From Wolfiporia cocos (Eukaryota; Basidiomycota; Agaricomycetes; Polyporales; Phaeolaceae), in NCBI GenBank assembly GCA_029448655.1, contig JACCLO010000001.1, positions 4,898,001 through 4,962,000 of the forward strand: a DNA stretch of 64,000 bases. The letters run 5' to 3'. Shown here piece by piece: positions 53,510 to 64,000 of the stretch. Made by a program: the position numbers and the translations under genes. The notes beneath the pieces are model-generated. The model did no database searches. It had not been told where the DNA came from and saw only the letters and a program-made list of their open reading frames with translations. Every line of letters begins with the position of its first letter. Within the stretch, counting starts at the first letter, position 1.

Positions 53510-55357
53510 ATGATATTTGGACCAGAATTCCCAGCACGACTGATTGAACTCTTGCCCGAGGACATTCAGGGAGTCCACAGACTCAACCGATACGAGTGAA
53601 CTGACACCATTGGAGCCTTCCGTAACCGCGGAGGAATTGTTGTCATTCCAAGAGAAGATAGGGCATCGAAGTGGGTAGAAGTATACCCCTCCGCAAGAAC
53701 GACCGCTTGGGAAATAACACGTGAAGCGTTCGAATGATTCGGAGAAATTCCTCCGATGTCAACCGCGACGTTGACCGAAAACGAAACCGAAACCATCAAC
53801 AGAACCTCCGATGCCGATGGAAATACGAATCAGCCTTTGGGCGCCACAGGAATGGCAGGAATTGAGCGCATCGGAGATGATGGGAGAAATCCTGGAAACT
53901 TTACAGGAACAGATAACAGCCAGACTGGAGGACAGGACCCTCCAGGATTTGTATCTGCTTTTGCGCAGAGTGGGATTGGGCCTATGGCTGGAGGAACAGA
54001 CCTCTTTGGAAGCCCCCCACAGAACGCACCCGGAATGGGTAGCGGAGGAAATCCGTCTTGGACTAGCCCAAGCGGAGGAATGGGAACGACAAACCCAGGA
54101 ACATGGCCTTCAGGCCTATTTGGACGAACCTCCGCAGGTACAAGCGGAGGAGGACTGGGAGGAAACTTCGGACTCGGAGGAGGGAATGCCCCCCCTCCTG
54201 GAGGACTCGGAGGAGGAACCCCCGCGAACCCCGGAGGAGGAAACCCTGGAGGGAACCCAGGGAACCCCGGAGGAAACCCAGGAAACCCGGGTGGAGGATA
54301 CCCGGGAGGAGGAGGACCCCCAGGAGGGCCTCCACCACCGAATGCGCCGCAGCCTCAACCTCCGGCGCCGAACCCGTACTACCGACCCCCAATGATAAAG
54401 ATCAATCCCCCAGACGTATTCGACGGGGAACGATCCGACATGCAGAACTTCATAAACCAGTGCAATTCCTGGTTTACGATGTACGAAACGTCATTCCAGA
54501 ACGACGTTCAGAGAGTGATCTTTATCCTCTCTTATATTTCGAACAAGGGGAAAACGGGCCAATGGAAACAGAACTATCATCGGGTTTATACGAACCCCCA
54601 GACGAAACGATTCTTCCCGCCTAGTCTTGCACAGTTTGATGCAGACTTCCAGAAAGCCTTCGGAGCCATCGAAGAGGTACAGAAGGCGCGGAAGAAAATC
54701 CTGGACGTAACCCAGGACAGGAAGGACATCGATGATTATATCACCGAGTTCAACAACTTGGCCAGAAAGGCCCAGTACGATCGATACAGCGCGGACGGAA
54801 ACGCGCTGCTCATAACCCTATTCGAGAAAGGGTTACCCGAACATACGACCCGATACATCATCGGCGTTCGGCTGCTACCAGCGACCATTGATGAATGGCA
54901 GTCCGCTGCCTCGTACTATGAAAATACATGCAAGATATTCTTGAAATGGGATAAACCGTTTGTCAAGAAAAAGGCTTGGCAAGCCTCGAACCAGAATAAC
55001 GGACGCACTAGTGCTCCACAGACAACCGCATCGAAAGATCCGAAAGCGATGGATGTAGATCGAATGACCACCCAGGAAAGGGACGATCACATCAAGAAGG
55101 GAAAATGTTTCACCTGCCATCAGCCAGGACATATGTCGCGGGACTGTCCGAAGAGGCCGAGGAAGCCAGCCTGCCCTAGGCGGACTACTCGAAAAACCGA
55201 AGAAGAAGAAGCCGAGCAAGAAGCTCGCATTGAAGAAGTCTCTGAGGAAGAGACTGAATACATCACCGCTAACAGAGCGGTCACAGCAATTAGGGCTCTG
55301 AAAGCCAAGAACCCCGAGCTCCTAGCACGGCTCGTAGAAGAACAGGATTTTGCCTAG
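53510..55357 (+). pseudogene. gag: E3 gag, two nonsense codons
   Basis: From ATG 53510 the frame runs 616 codons to TAG at 55355. TGA at 53597 replaces TGG of E2, and TGA at 53735 replaces CGA. Downstream of 53756 the frame is open for 533 codons and includes the Gly/Pro/Asn linker, the Gag core and the CCHC knuckle. The GGATTTT frameshift signal and the GGAGGG/CCCTCC stem are preserved. Confidence 0.92.
53811..54395 (+). CDS. Overprinted ORF inside E3 gag, function unknown
   Basis: 194-codon counterpart of 19587-20174 in the same +1 frame, with the same ATG and the same helical then acidic character. Open even though the gag frame of this copy has two upstream stops. Confidence 0.33.
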   Translation: MPMEIRISLWAPQEWQELSASEMMGEILETLQEQITARLEDRTLQDLYLLLRRVGLGLWLEEQTSLEAPHRTHPEWVAEEIRLGLAQAEEWERQTQEHGLQAYLDEPPQVQAEEDWEETSDSEEGMPPLLEDSEEEPPRTPEEETLEGTQGTPEETQETRVEDTREEEDPQEGLHHRMRRSLNLRRRTRTTDPQ

Positions 55358-55446
55358 GAGGGAAGCCCACGGTCTTACCCTCCGAGAAAGCAGCGCATGT
55401 AATTACCTCGTTCGAGAAGAATCGATCCCTCTTCATCCCGGTAATC

Positions 55447-58400
55447 ATGACGCTGGCAAAACCCGTGAAGTGCAATGCACTAATCGACTCAGGAGCAATG
55501 TCGAACCTGATCCACAGCAGAGTGGTAGAAAAATACAAGGTGCCCACGCAACCCTTGAAGAACCCAATCATCGTCAAAAATGTTGACGGAACAGAAAACA
55601 AAGATGGGCGAATAGACCGAGAAGCCACCATACTACTACGATATCCAAAGACCCAGAAAACGCGAAAAGTCCGATTCCTGGTAGGATCAATCGGAACAGA
55701 GAATATGATTCTAGGGTATGGATGGCTAAAAGACAAAAACCCCACAATCGACTGGAAGGACCAAACAGTCGATGTACGATCAATACTAGGGGCAGAAGAA
55801 AAGAAACAGGAAGCCACGATCCGAATGGATATGGTGGAGATGGTAGTTGCCCCAGAAGGGAAAGTTCCAACAAGGGGGACCCAAGAAGCTGCAGGGTATG
55901 ACCTTTATGCCGCAGAAGAAACCGAGATTCCTGCCGGAGGGTGGAAACTCATCTCCACAGGAGTTAAAATGAAGATCCCGAAGGGATCGTATGGAAGGAT
56001 GGCCGGACGATCAGGCAACACCCTCAGACACGGATTGGTAGTACAAGCCGGAGTCATAGACTCGGACTACCAAGGAGACGTTGGAGCTATCGTCTTCAAC
56101 CACTCAGACAAAGCACATAGAATTATCCCGGGCATGCGAATAGCCCAGATAATTTTTGAACGGCACCTCACCCCCGACATTATAGAGGTCGAAGACCTAG
56201 ATGAAACAGAACGAGGGGAGAAAGGGTTTGGATCCACAGACCAGCCAGAAGAAACAGCGCAGCGGCTCTATACTCCCAAGGAGTACGAAGCGATCTGACG
56301 CTTCGCAAAAGATAACCCTAGAATCATAGGAAAGAAAGGGGAGACGCGAAAGAAGTTCCGAACAAAGATACAAATCATCAACGCTGTCAGGAAAGCGCTG
56401 ACGAAATCCCAGGAATTCGCACAAAAAAACCCCCGAACCAGAACGAACGATTGAGGAGATGGTCCCGAAACACCTACTGGACTTCGCCAAGGTGTTCAGT
56501 AAGGAGTCCGCAGCAGCGTTCCCCCCATCGAGACCATGGGACCACGCAATCGAATTAAAACCCGATTTCGTGCCGAAAGACTGCAAAGTCTATGCACTCT
56601 CGCCTAAAGAGCAGCAGGCGCTGGACGAATTCCTAAAAGAAAACTTGGCCAAGGGATTCATAGTCCCTTCAAAATCCCCGATGGCGTCACCATTCTTTTT
56701 CGTCCCAAAGAAAGACAGCGGCCTACGACCCTGTCAAGATTATCGATATCTGAACGAAGGGACGATAAAGAACGTCTATCCCTTGCCACTGATCTCAGAG
56801 CTCCTGGAAAAGCTAAAAGGAGCCAGGATCTTCACAAAAATGGACCTTAGAGTGGGATACAACAACGTGCGGATCAAGAAGGGAGACGAATGGAAAGCGG
56901 CTTTCAAAACAAACCGAGGGTTGTACAAGCCCACGGTTATGTTTTTCGGATTGTGCAATGCACCCGGGACCTTCCAGGCTATGATGAACGAAATCCTGAA
57001 AGAAGAAATCCTCGAAGGATGGGTGCTTGTTTATATGGACGACATCCTCATTTTCTCAGAAGACGAGAAAATACACAAGGAACGGGAGCGACGGATCCTT
57101 CAGAGATTGGTGGATAACCATCTCTTTGTGAAACCCGAGAAATGCGCCTTCGGTGTCGACAGAGTCGAATTTCTGGGACTAGTCATCACCCCAGGAAATA
57201 TCCAGATGGACCCAGCGAAAATTAAGGAGTGGCCGATTCCCCGAAATCTCAAAGAAGTCAGATCCTTCCTAGGATTCGCAAACTTCTATCGGAAATTTAT
57301 CGATCACTACTCTACGCACGCCCGACCCTTGGTAGACCTCACAAAAACGGTCACGGGGACAGGGTTCCAATGGACGGAGAAAGAACAGAAAGCATTCGAA
57401 TTCATGAAGAAAGCATTCACAACGGCGCCCGCACTAGGAACACCAGACAAGGAGAAACCGTTCATCCTCGAAACAGATGCATCTCAGTTCGCCACAGGAG
57501 CAGTACTGAAACAGATAGATGAAACAGGGCACGAACGGCCAGTGGGATATCTCTCACAGTCCCTGACATCTACAGAACGGAACTATGAAATCTACAATCG
57601 CGAACTACTCGGAATAGTCCGAGCCATAGAAGAATGGCGGCACCTGTTAGAAGGAGCACCGCATCGGATCTTGATCCGAAGTGATCATCAGAACCTGATG
57701 TACTGGAGAAGCGCACAGCGCCTAAATCGGCGACAAGCGAGATGGCATCTATTCCTCTCGCAATTCGACCTGAAGTTACAACACGTCCCCGGAAGGAAAC
57801 TAGTCATGGCCGACACATTGTCCAGGTTGTATCACCTGGACGAAAGCAACGAGGACAACGAGGGAATCACCATGATTCCAGACGAACTCGTCGTCCACGC
57901 AATCCAGATCCCGATCATTGATCGAATCAAGAACGCCAACGATCGAGATGAATCTGCGGAACAGGCGATCCGTGCTCTAGGGGGCACAGGCGAATTCCCC
58001 GCGAGAACCACCGCAGATGAATGGCAACAAATGGATGGGATACTGCTCTACAGGGGCAGGATGTACGTGCCAAGGGACGAGGGCCTTCGACGGGACGTTA
58101 TCTCAAAATACCACGACACAATCCCAGCCGGACACCCTGGGATCTGGGGTACAACAGTACAGGTTACGACCCACTTTTGGTGGCCTGACATGAGAACAAT
58201 GATAGCGGAATATGTCCGGGGCTGTGCAATCTGTCAACAGATGAAACCTGATAGGAATCCGCTGAAACCCCCTTTGCAACCAATACCGACACGGGAAGAC
58301 GCCCTCCCCTTCTCACAGTGCTCGGTCGATTTTGTCACCGACCTGCCAAGAGTCGGAATGTATGACTCCATGATGGTGATTGTCGACCATGGCCTATCCA

Positions 58401-60490
58401 AGGCCATCTCTCTCACCCCATGCGACAAAACGATCACTAGCGAAGGGGCGGCAGAGATATTTCACCGGAAAATCTACTCGCTATATGGCATTCCCCGAAA
58501 GATCATTTCAGACAGGGGACCACAATTTGCATCAAAGCTTTTCAAAGAATTATGCAAGCTGCAGGGAACGGAATCAGCGATGAGTACAGCGTACCATCCA
58601 CAGACCGACGGACAGACAGAAAGAATGAATCAACAGATCGAAGTATACCTTCGCATCTATTGCATGAACGACCCTTTCCAGTGGGTACAACGACTACCTG
58701 ACGTCGAATTTGCACATAACACAAGGCGAACTGAAAATCGACCTGCGCCACTTGAAATAATCTTGGGATACACCCCAAGAGGATTTCCAGACTACGACAG
58801 AGTAGGAAACGTCCCGACAGCAGTTGACAGAATTAAGAAAATCAAGGAGGCGCGAAAGATGGCATTCATTGCGCATGAATTAGCCCAGAAAAGAATGGCA
58901 GGGCGGTTCTTTAGGGAACTAGCAAGGCTTGAGAAAGGGGACAAGGTCTGGCTCGACGCCAAGAACCTAACGATCCCCTATGAATTGAACAAGCTAGCAC
59001 CAAAATGAGAAGGACCCTTCACCATCACAGAAAAGATGGGACCCACGACATACCGGTTGCAGTTACCAGCGAACTGGAAAATTCATCCGGTATTCCATGT
59101 CGCCTTACTAAAACCGTTCATAGAAACGAGGGTGCACGGACCCAATTACCTACGGCCGCCACCTGATATCATCAAGGGACAAGAAGAGTACAAAGTCGAA
59201 GCCATCCTGGCTGACAGATGGCGAGGAAAGAAGCACCAGTACTTTGTCAAATGGAAAGGCTATGCCACGGCCGACAACTCATGGGAAGACGAGGGGAACT
59301 TGGAGCACTCCAAGGAGCTGATAAAAGACTACCACAGGACGAGAGTCAGGACAACCCCGACACTCGAAAACAAGACAGTAATAGTATGTCGACGACTCGC
59401 CACCAGCTCCCCCGCCGTACCACGACCCCCGGCGATGCAGATCGTCGAGAAGGCCGACCGCGAGGTACGCCACCAAGGAGGTACTCCCCCCAGCATCTGC
59501 AGATTAGACACGCCCTCCTCTGGTACAGGGCCGAGGGACCTTTTGCTGGCCGAGCCGATGGCTGGTCGGCCCTCTTCGACATCGCGCAGGACCTCACCCA
59601 CGTTTACAGCTCGTACCAGAACATCACCGAGGACCTCGTCCGAATGGAGGGGCAGATCAGAGCGCAGAGAGAGGGACTCGAGCAACTCACCGACAGACTT
59701 ATCAACCGATTGGCCGCCACCACGACGGCCCGACTACGACACGCGCTCAACGACTTCGAGGATCGCGAGCACGTTGCTCCCGACCGACCCGAATACGTAC
59801 CACGACCCGCCCGCTTTTTCACCACCGACGAACGACGCCGAGTTGCAAGGCCGTTTAATTTTATGGAACGCGATCGAGTATTATTTCCATTGCCTACCGA
59901 GACTCAGAGGGCCCGCCGAACAGGAGTTAGAGACCCGGCGCCACGTATTCCTGGTGTGGGAAGCGACAGGCGACGTGAACCACCAGCACGCCAGGAGAGC
60001 CCTAGGGCTACCCCAGCGAGACAGCGAAGAGCGAATAGCACGCCGCCTATTCGACGATCTCCTTCGGTGCAGAGTATTACCCGCGAGGAGTTTGAGCGAG
60101 GTGCGAGGGAGCACGAACGAGACACCGCCTCCCTACCCACATGGGCCGCACGAAACCTCCACCGAGCCGCACACCACTGGAGGTACCGCCATAACGAATA
60201 CCTCCGCGATATCCCTTCCCTACGGGTACCAGCGAGGCCCTCACCCGAGCAGCCGTGTCGACAATGTGGTTCCGCTAACCACTGGATCCTCGACTGCCCG
60301 GACTATATTTCCAGAGCTTGTGGGCTCAATCAACCAGGTCATCGACAGAATGAGTGCCGCCAACACTTCGTATGGCGAACTCCTACGACCCCGTCCCTCA
60401 GCGGGAACGGCGACATCTACAACGAACAGGACGCTGAGGCACTCTGAAGAGGGGAACTTGGAAAATTCGTCGAGGCCAACGAATGCCTAG
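55447..60490 (+). pseudogene. pol: E3 pol, two nonsense codons and one frameshift
   Basis: Protease and dUTPase are intact up to TGA at 56296 (CGA in E2). A +1 insertion follows in the A/C run near 56426-56436 (A7C5 instead of A6GC4). RT (YMDD near 57040), RNase H and integrase are then open from 56459 to a TGA at 59006 (AGG in E2). The chromodomain and tail continue from 59009 to 60490. A 9-nt deletion removes three residues after DPAK. Not able to give full-length Pol. Confidence 0.92.
59386..60447 (+). CDS. E3 ORF3: intact overprinted protein with helical region and two zinc knuckles
   Basis: A -1 frame to pol, open without interruption from ATG 59218 to 60447 (409 codons). The first 56 codons only shadow the chromodomain, so the likely start is the ATG at 59386 (about 353 residues). 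N-terminal half: RHALLWYRAEGPFAGRADGW and a helical stretch LTHVYSSYQNITEDLVRMEG. Middle: Arg/Ser/Pro-rich. C-terminal: CRQCGSANHWILDC (CX2CX4HX4C) and a partner ending RACGLNQPGHRQNEC whose first Cys is Ser in this copy (ISRACG, against VCRACG in E2). It lies entirely within the pol tail and the chromodomain end. Better conserved between copies than the pol frame, so it may be the selected product here. How it is translated is unknown (internal initiation, subgenomic RNA or -1 shift). Confidence 0.62.
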   Translation: MSTTRHQLPRRTTTPGDADRREGRPRGTPPRRYSPQHLQIRHALLWYRAEGPFAGRADGWSALFDIAQDLTHVYSSYQNITEDLVRMEGQIRAQREGLEQLTDRLINRLAATTTARLRHALNDFEDREHVAPDRPEYVPRPARFFTTDERRRVARPFNFMERDRVLFPLPTETQRARRTGVRDPAPRIPGVGSDRRREPPARQESPRATPARQRRANSTPPIRRSPSVQSITREEFERGAREHERDTASLPTWAARNLHRAAHHWRYRHNEYLRDIPSLRVPARPSPEQPCRQCGSANHWILDCPDYISRACGLNQPGHRQNECRQHFVWRTPTTPSLSGNGDIYNEQDAEAL

Positions 60491-60501
60491 GGAGGGGCTG
60501 A

Positions 60502-61206
60502 TGTTACGGTCATTTTGATTTTTCGAATATTGACAGAACTCACCACCGGGCGAATACGATACAGGGACTTGTTGCGCAACCAACCCCCTGGCTACTCGTG
60601 ATCTTACTGGGCGCATCCCCAGTTGTACTAGTCTATAGGGCTCGTTTCATCTTTGGCAGATCCAACTCTGCCACCGTTTCATGTTCATCGTTTACTTGCT
60701 GATAGATGGTGTTCAACCGCCATCATTCCTATCTATCGTCTCAGATATATCACTCCATACTTATCAAACGTTTGGGACTATAGCGTAGATAGTATCTGTG
60801 GCATCCGGGACCGACCTGACCCCTGAAACCTAGCGTAGTATAAAAACTCATGTACTTACCTTCGAGGCTCTTCAGCTCGACCTTGTTGTATAAACAGAAG
60901 TCTTATACTCGTTCTCAAACGTAGGAAACTACGCTCAGTATTTCTCTCTCGAGCAACTGAACGACTAAGTCCTCGAAGTGCACATTGACTTCTCGGACTT
61001 AGGCGAGTCTTATATTCTATCAGACTCGCACCTGAACAGATTATATCCTCTAACGCGCATTGGATATTAACCGATCTCCTAAGGACTTCACTTAGGACCT
61101 GAAGGCATCTAACGAGTATTTGCCTTGCATACGGCGACGTGCCTACGTGCAGAAGAACGATCTATATTCGCGACTCGAATATACGAACGGGTATTCGACC
61201 CGTAAC
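60502..61206 (+). repeat. E3 3' LTR (705 bp)
   Basis: TGTTAC...GTAACA, preceded by the purine tract GGGAGGGGCTGA and followed by target duplication GTCCA. Lacks both duplications of the 5' LTR. Confidence 0.95.
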
Positions 61207-64000
61207 AGTCCAGAACAAAGCCAATAGCAGTCACGTGACCCCAACCAACTACGACGAGCCCAGTAGCACCTAACCAGACCAACCCATTGCTGCCTGGACC
61301 ACACCTCATCAGGTCACGACCATCCAGACTCACGGCTAGGACCACGTCCACCCAACCAACCAAACCCAACACCTCCCGTCTCCACGAACCACCACCATTA
61401 CTGGCTACCCAGTCATTACCGGCCAAGGACTCATGCCATTACTGGCATGGAATATGTACTATACGGACAAAGGCCCATGGAAGGCCTTAAACTCCAGCCG
61501 CCCTAGTCTACGAGGAACACCGACCTTGTGCAGCACCTGCACGATTGAGAACCCTAGCAGTCACAGGACTCTACGTACCGATTGCAGCCGATCACGCTCG
61601 ATCACCCTACGTCATGCACGGCCCGTACTGGCCAGTCCACAGTCCCGGCAGATGTCATCCCTTAGTACCAGCACGTGGGAACCTGGGCCGCCACGTGCCT
61701 TCCCCTCAGTACCAGTCCTTGGGAACCTGGACAGCAGATGCCCCAATCACAGACATAGAACCCTGCCATTACTGGTGAACCCTCGATCGACGAGAACCAC
61801 CGATCGGGCCTATCCCGCTACGTTGCCATAACCATCCAGCGCTCCCCTAGCCATACCAGCGCTCGCGCTCCGATGCCCTTACTGGCCACCACGTAGCATG
61901 TAGACTACCTCAGCGCCGATGCCCTACGGACTGCGCACCATAACATGTACAAACAGTAGTAGAGCTATATAATAGCCCTACAGTCTTGAGCGAACCTCAG
62001 ACTTGTCTTGGCCTTTTCAGCCTGAGATGCCCAGACCAGGAAGGCACTTTCACATGACCCCCCCTCCCCCGGTGTGTGTCTTAGATTGTACTTGTGTCAT
62101 AGACGATGTATGTCCTCAGTACAGCGCGCTCAGGCAAGAGTGCAAGACTAATGTATATCTATACCTGTAGGTAGACGACGTGTGTCTAAATACAGGAGTG
62201 CAATCAATGTAACGAACATAGTGTGATGTAACGGTATTGTGCTTACCCTCAGTATGGCGCGCTCGGGCAAGAGTGCAAGACTGAGGGTCAGCAGACGCAG
62301 GCAGCGGTATAAGTAATCTACGGTGCCAGCAAAACGTGCGGGGCAAAACGGAAGGGCGGTAAAATAGTAGCGAGCAGCCATGTAACCAGATAAGGACTGC
62401 GGTAGCTAAGGGACACCACAAAAACATATCGATTCGGAATGTGAAAGGCACAGACACTATTAGTCGGTCCTTGGCACGGGCGGGGCCACGCAGCATTGGC
62501 GCGACAGATTGTGCGCTCCAACGTTTCAATGCTTACCTAGCATGCAATTTGACAGGAATCAGAACCAGCTCCATCAGTTTCGACCAAATATCATTCAGTT
62601 CTATTTGGATATCACCTAGTCCTATCAAAACCCTACAACCACATTTATATCTGTGTCGCAGAATATTAAAATCACCATAAAACCCTAAAACCCAGAAACA
62701 TACCTATACTATCAGACCCTATGAGGCATTTCCGACAGCAGACTAAATCCCGATGCCCTTCCCGGAGCAATCAGCCTTAGTAACACACTCTTAACTATCA
62801 CAGATATTTGCTTATGCTCTCGTCCAAAGCTTAGACAGGATACATTGATATTTCAGGTATCACTTATTATAGGATACATTGCACACTCAAGAGTGCGCTC
62901 TGACACAATTGCTATGCTTCTTGCACAGAATTGGTTAGTAGCTCTAGGAAATGTGCAATAAAGACCCACAGTCTATACCTGTGGATCATAATGCGGCCTT
63001 GGTTATTAAATGAGGATAGTATGCATTCCTGGACAGGCATTAGCGCTTCCGTGCGCCACCAGTCTAAGCAACATAGTGTCAGAGCAATCAAAACATCGGT
63101 TCGGCGAGCGTGTTTGTCCACAGGCGTGGCGATGCCCGTAGGGCAATCGCGTGAGGTACGGTACATAAAATCGAGCTATTATATACCGGTTTCACCCTCC
63201 GGCTACGCGATACCCGGCTCCCAACGTGCGCACGACGTTCAGGCACGCGCGAGCTTGGCCTCGGCAAATCCATGTTCCAACACATAGATCTCACAGGAGC
63301 ACGTGAGTTAGATGCTCTTCAAGATCAGGCACGTAAGTATGGATGTAATTGTCTCTAATTCTGGTGCTAGTACCGCACCACGATCTAACTGTTGATCACG
63401 TACATGTGCCCGGGTATAGTTGATTCAGTCATGACAGGAAACACAATTTAGAACCCGGTACAAGAATTGCTGCGTATATGAACTTCAAATCGCAGATGAA
63501 TCATGCGCTCACGATTCCACTTCCACTGAATTTGTGCTTCGCAGAGAAACATTGATGATAGTACAAGGCAAGATAATCATCACAGGAGACCAGTCCTGGA
63601 TTGGTAGTCATATCCTCTCTTGTGAGAAGACTGCTGCTGAAATTGTACAACCTCTTCAGTTGATTGTCCGTCTGTAGCTTTGAGGGCTATAGTCGTTCGA
63701 CGCACAATCTTGTTGCACCTTTGCCAGAATCCCCAGAGTGTCATGCTAATGGTGCTCGAGCTTTGCAAAGCGAATGATAAGTTCTGTTATGCAATCTAAT
63801 AGAATATGCATCTGATTGCTACGTCCCTATCATGAGAGCGCAGAATCAATCTGAGCCAACGCTTAATCTATGCGATGTCTGCGACACGCACCCAGCGAAG
63901 TCAGCAGCGTCATTGATTTATCATTGTTAGAGAAACGAACTATAAGCTACCACTGGTCCTGTACATCTCAGTCATACTGCAGATCTCAGACGAGCCTGGA
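61207..64000. other. 2.8 kb with no gene recognised
   Basis: Left part (61220-62060) is C-rich with recurring CCATTACTGG and GGAACCTGG words; a TATATAA (near 61970) is followed by CT-rich sequence, so an eroded LTR is possible but unproven. A direct repeat (GCGCGCTC, then GGCAAGAGTGCAAGACT) occurs near 62124 and 62260. From 62900 on only short ORFs without motifs. Confidence 0.4.

Larger units (their letters stand above)
52606..61206 (+). mobile_element. E3: complete but mutated chromovirus, sibling of E1/E2 (8601 bp)
   Basis: LTRs at 52606-53463 and 60502-61206 are flanked by the 5-bp duplication GTCCA (52601-52605 and 61207-61211). Coding order as in E2. Lesions: two TGA in gag, one TGA, one frameshift and one TGA in pol, and a 9-nt in-frame deletion near 57220. 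ORF3 and the overprinted gag ORF are intact. The 5' LTR is 153 bp longer than the 3' LTR because of two tandem duplications. Confidence 0.95.

Noticed and set aside
61433..61831. 132-codon ORF right of E3
   Set aside because: Ser/Thr/Pro/Arg-rich with no motif, no codon bias evident, and overlapping ORFs of similar size in other frames.
62107..62290. Direct repeat of ~40 bp as possible LTR ends
   Set aside because: Too short, imperfect, no TG/CA termini and no duplication of target.

Overview
The window reads as nuclear DNA of a filamentous basidiomycete fungus, probably an Agaricomycete. Host genes carry many 45-80 nt introns with GTGCGT or GTAAGT donors. Ty3/Gypsy chromoviruses, hAT-like MITEs and Helitron-like elements are abundant. 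About half of the window is transposon.

Layout, left to right. 1-6894: element E1, a Ty3/Gypsy chromovirus on the minus strand. It is cut by the window edge, has a fully open pol, and is inserted into an older, decayed Gypsy element of another lineage (E4, 6895-10077). 10364-10840: a possible LTR. 13014-16029: an unrecognised two-exon gene. 16598-17763: an alpha/beta-hydrolase pseudogene. 18005-27086: a GC-rich hAT-like MITE split by element E2 (18535-26996), which is complete, young and apparently intact. 27588-30750: two copies, in opposite orientation, of a ~710 bp inverted-repeat element whose arms carry tRNA-like A/B boxes, with another hAT-like MITE between them. 30978-45281: the main gene island. 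It holds an alpha/beta hydrolase, CPA1 (carbamoyl-phosphate synthase small subunit) with an arginine-attenuator uORF, a RAD5/HLTF helicase, a Cdc1/Ted1-type ER phosphoesterase, and a paralogous alpha/beta hydrolase. 45940-48116: three head-to-tail Helitron-like units carrying a minisatellite, followed by a remnant of a third hydrolase. 48582-49229: a MITE. 50436-52419: E5, a complete 2 kb non-coding LTR element. 52606-61206: E3, a complete but mutated sibling of E2. 61207-64000: nothing recognised.

The E1/E2/E3 family is the most interesting content. Several unusual traits occur together: (i) an 11-nt primer-binding site complementary to the predicted first 11 nt of the transcript, as in Tf1 self-priming; (ii) a -1 frameshift signal G-GAT-TTT, a 5 nt spacer and a 6 bp stem at the gag stop; (iii) a complete five-motif dUTPase between protease and reverse transcriptase; (iv) an overprinted ORF in the -1 frame over the 3' end of pol, encoding a helical region plus two CCHC-like zinc knuckles, and better conserved between copies than the pol frame it overlaps; (v) a second overprinted ORF inside gag. 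The unrelated decayed element E4 also carries a dUTPase, but between gag and protease. The small element E5 shows the same kind of self-priming complementarity (13 nt).

All calls come from reading the sequence. No database search was run.
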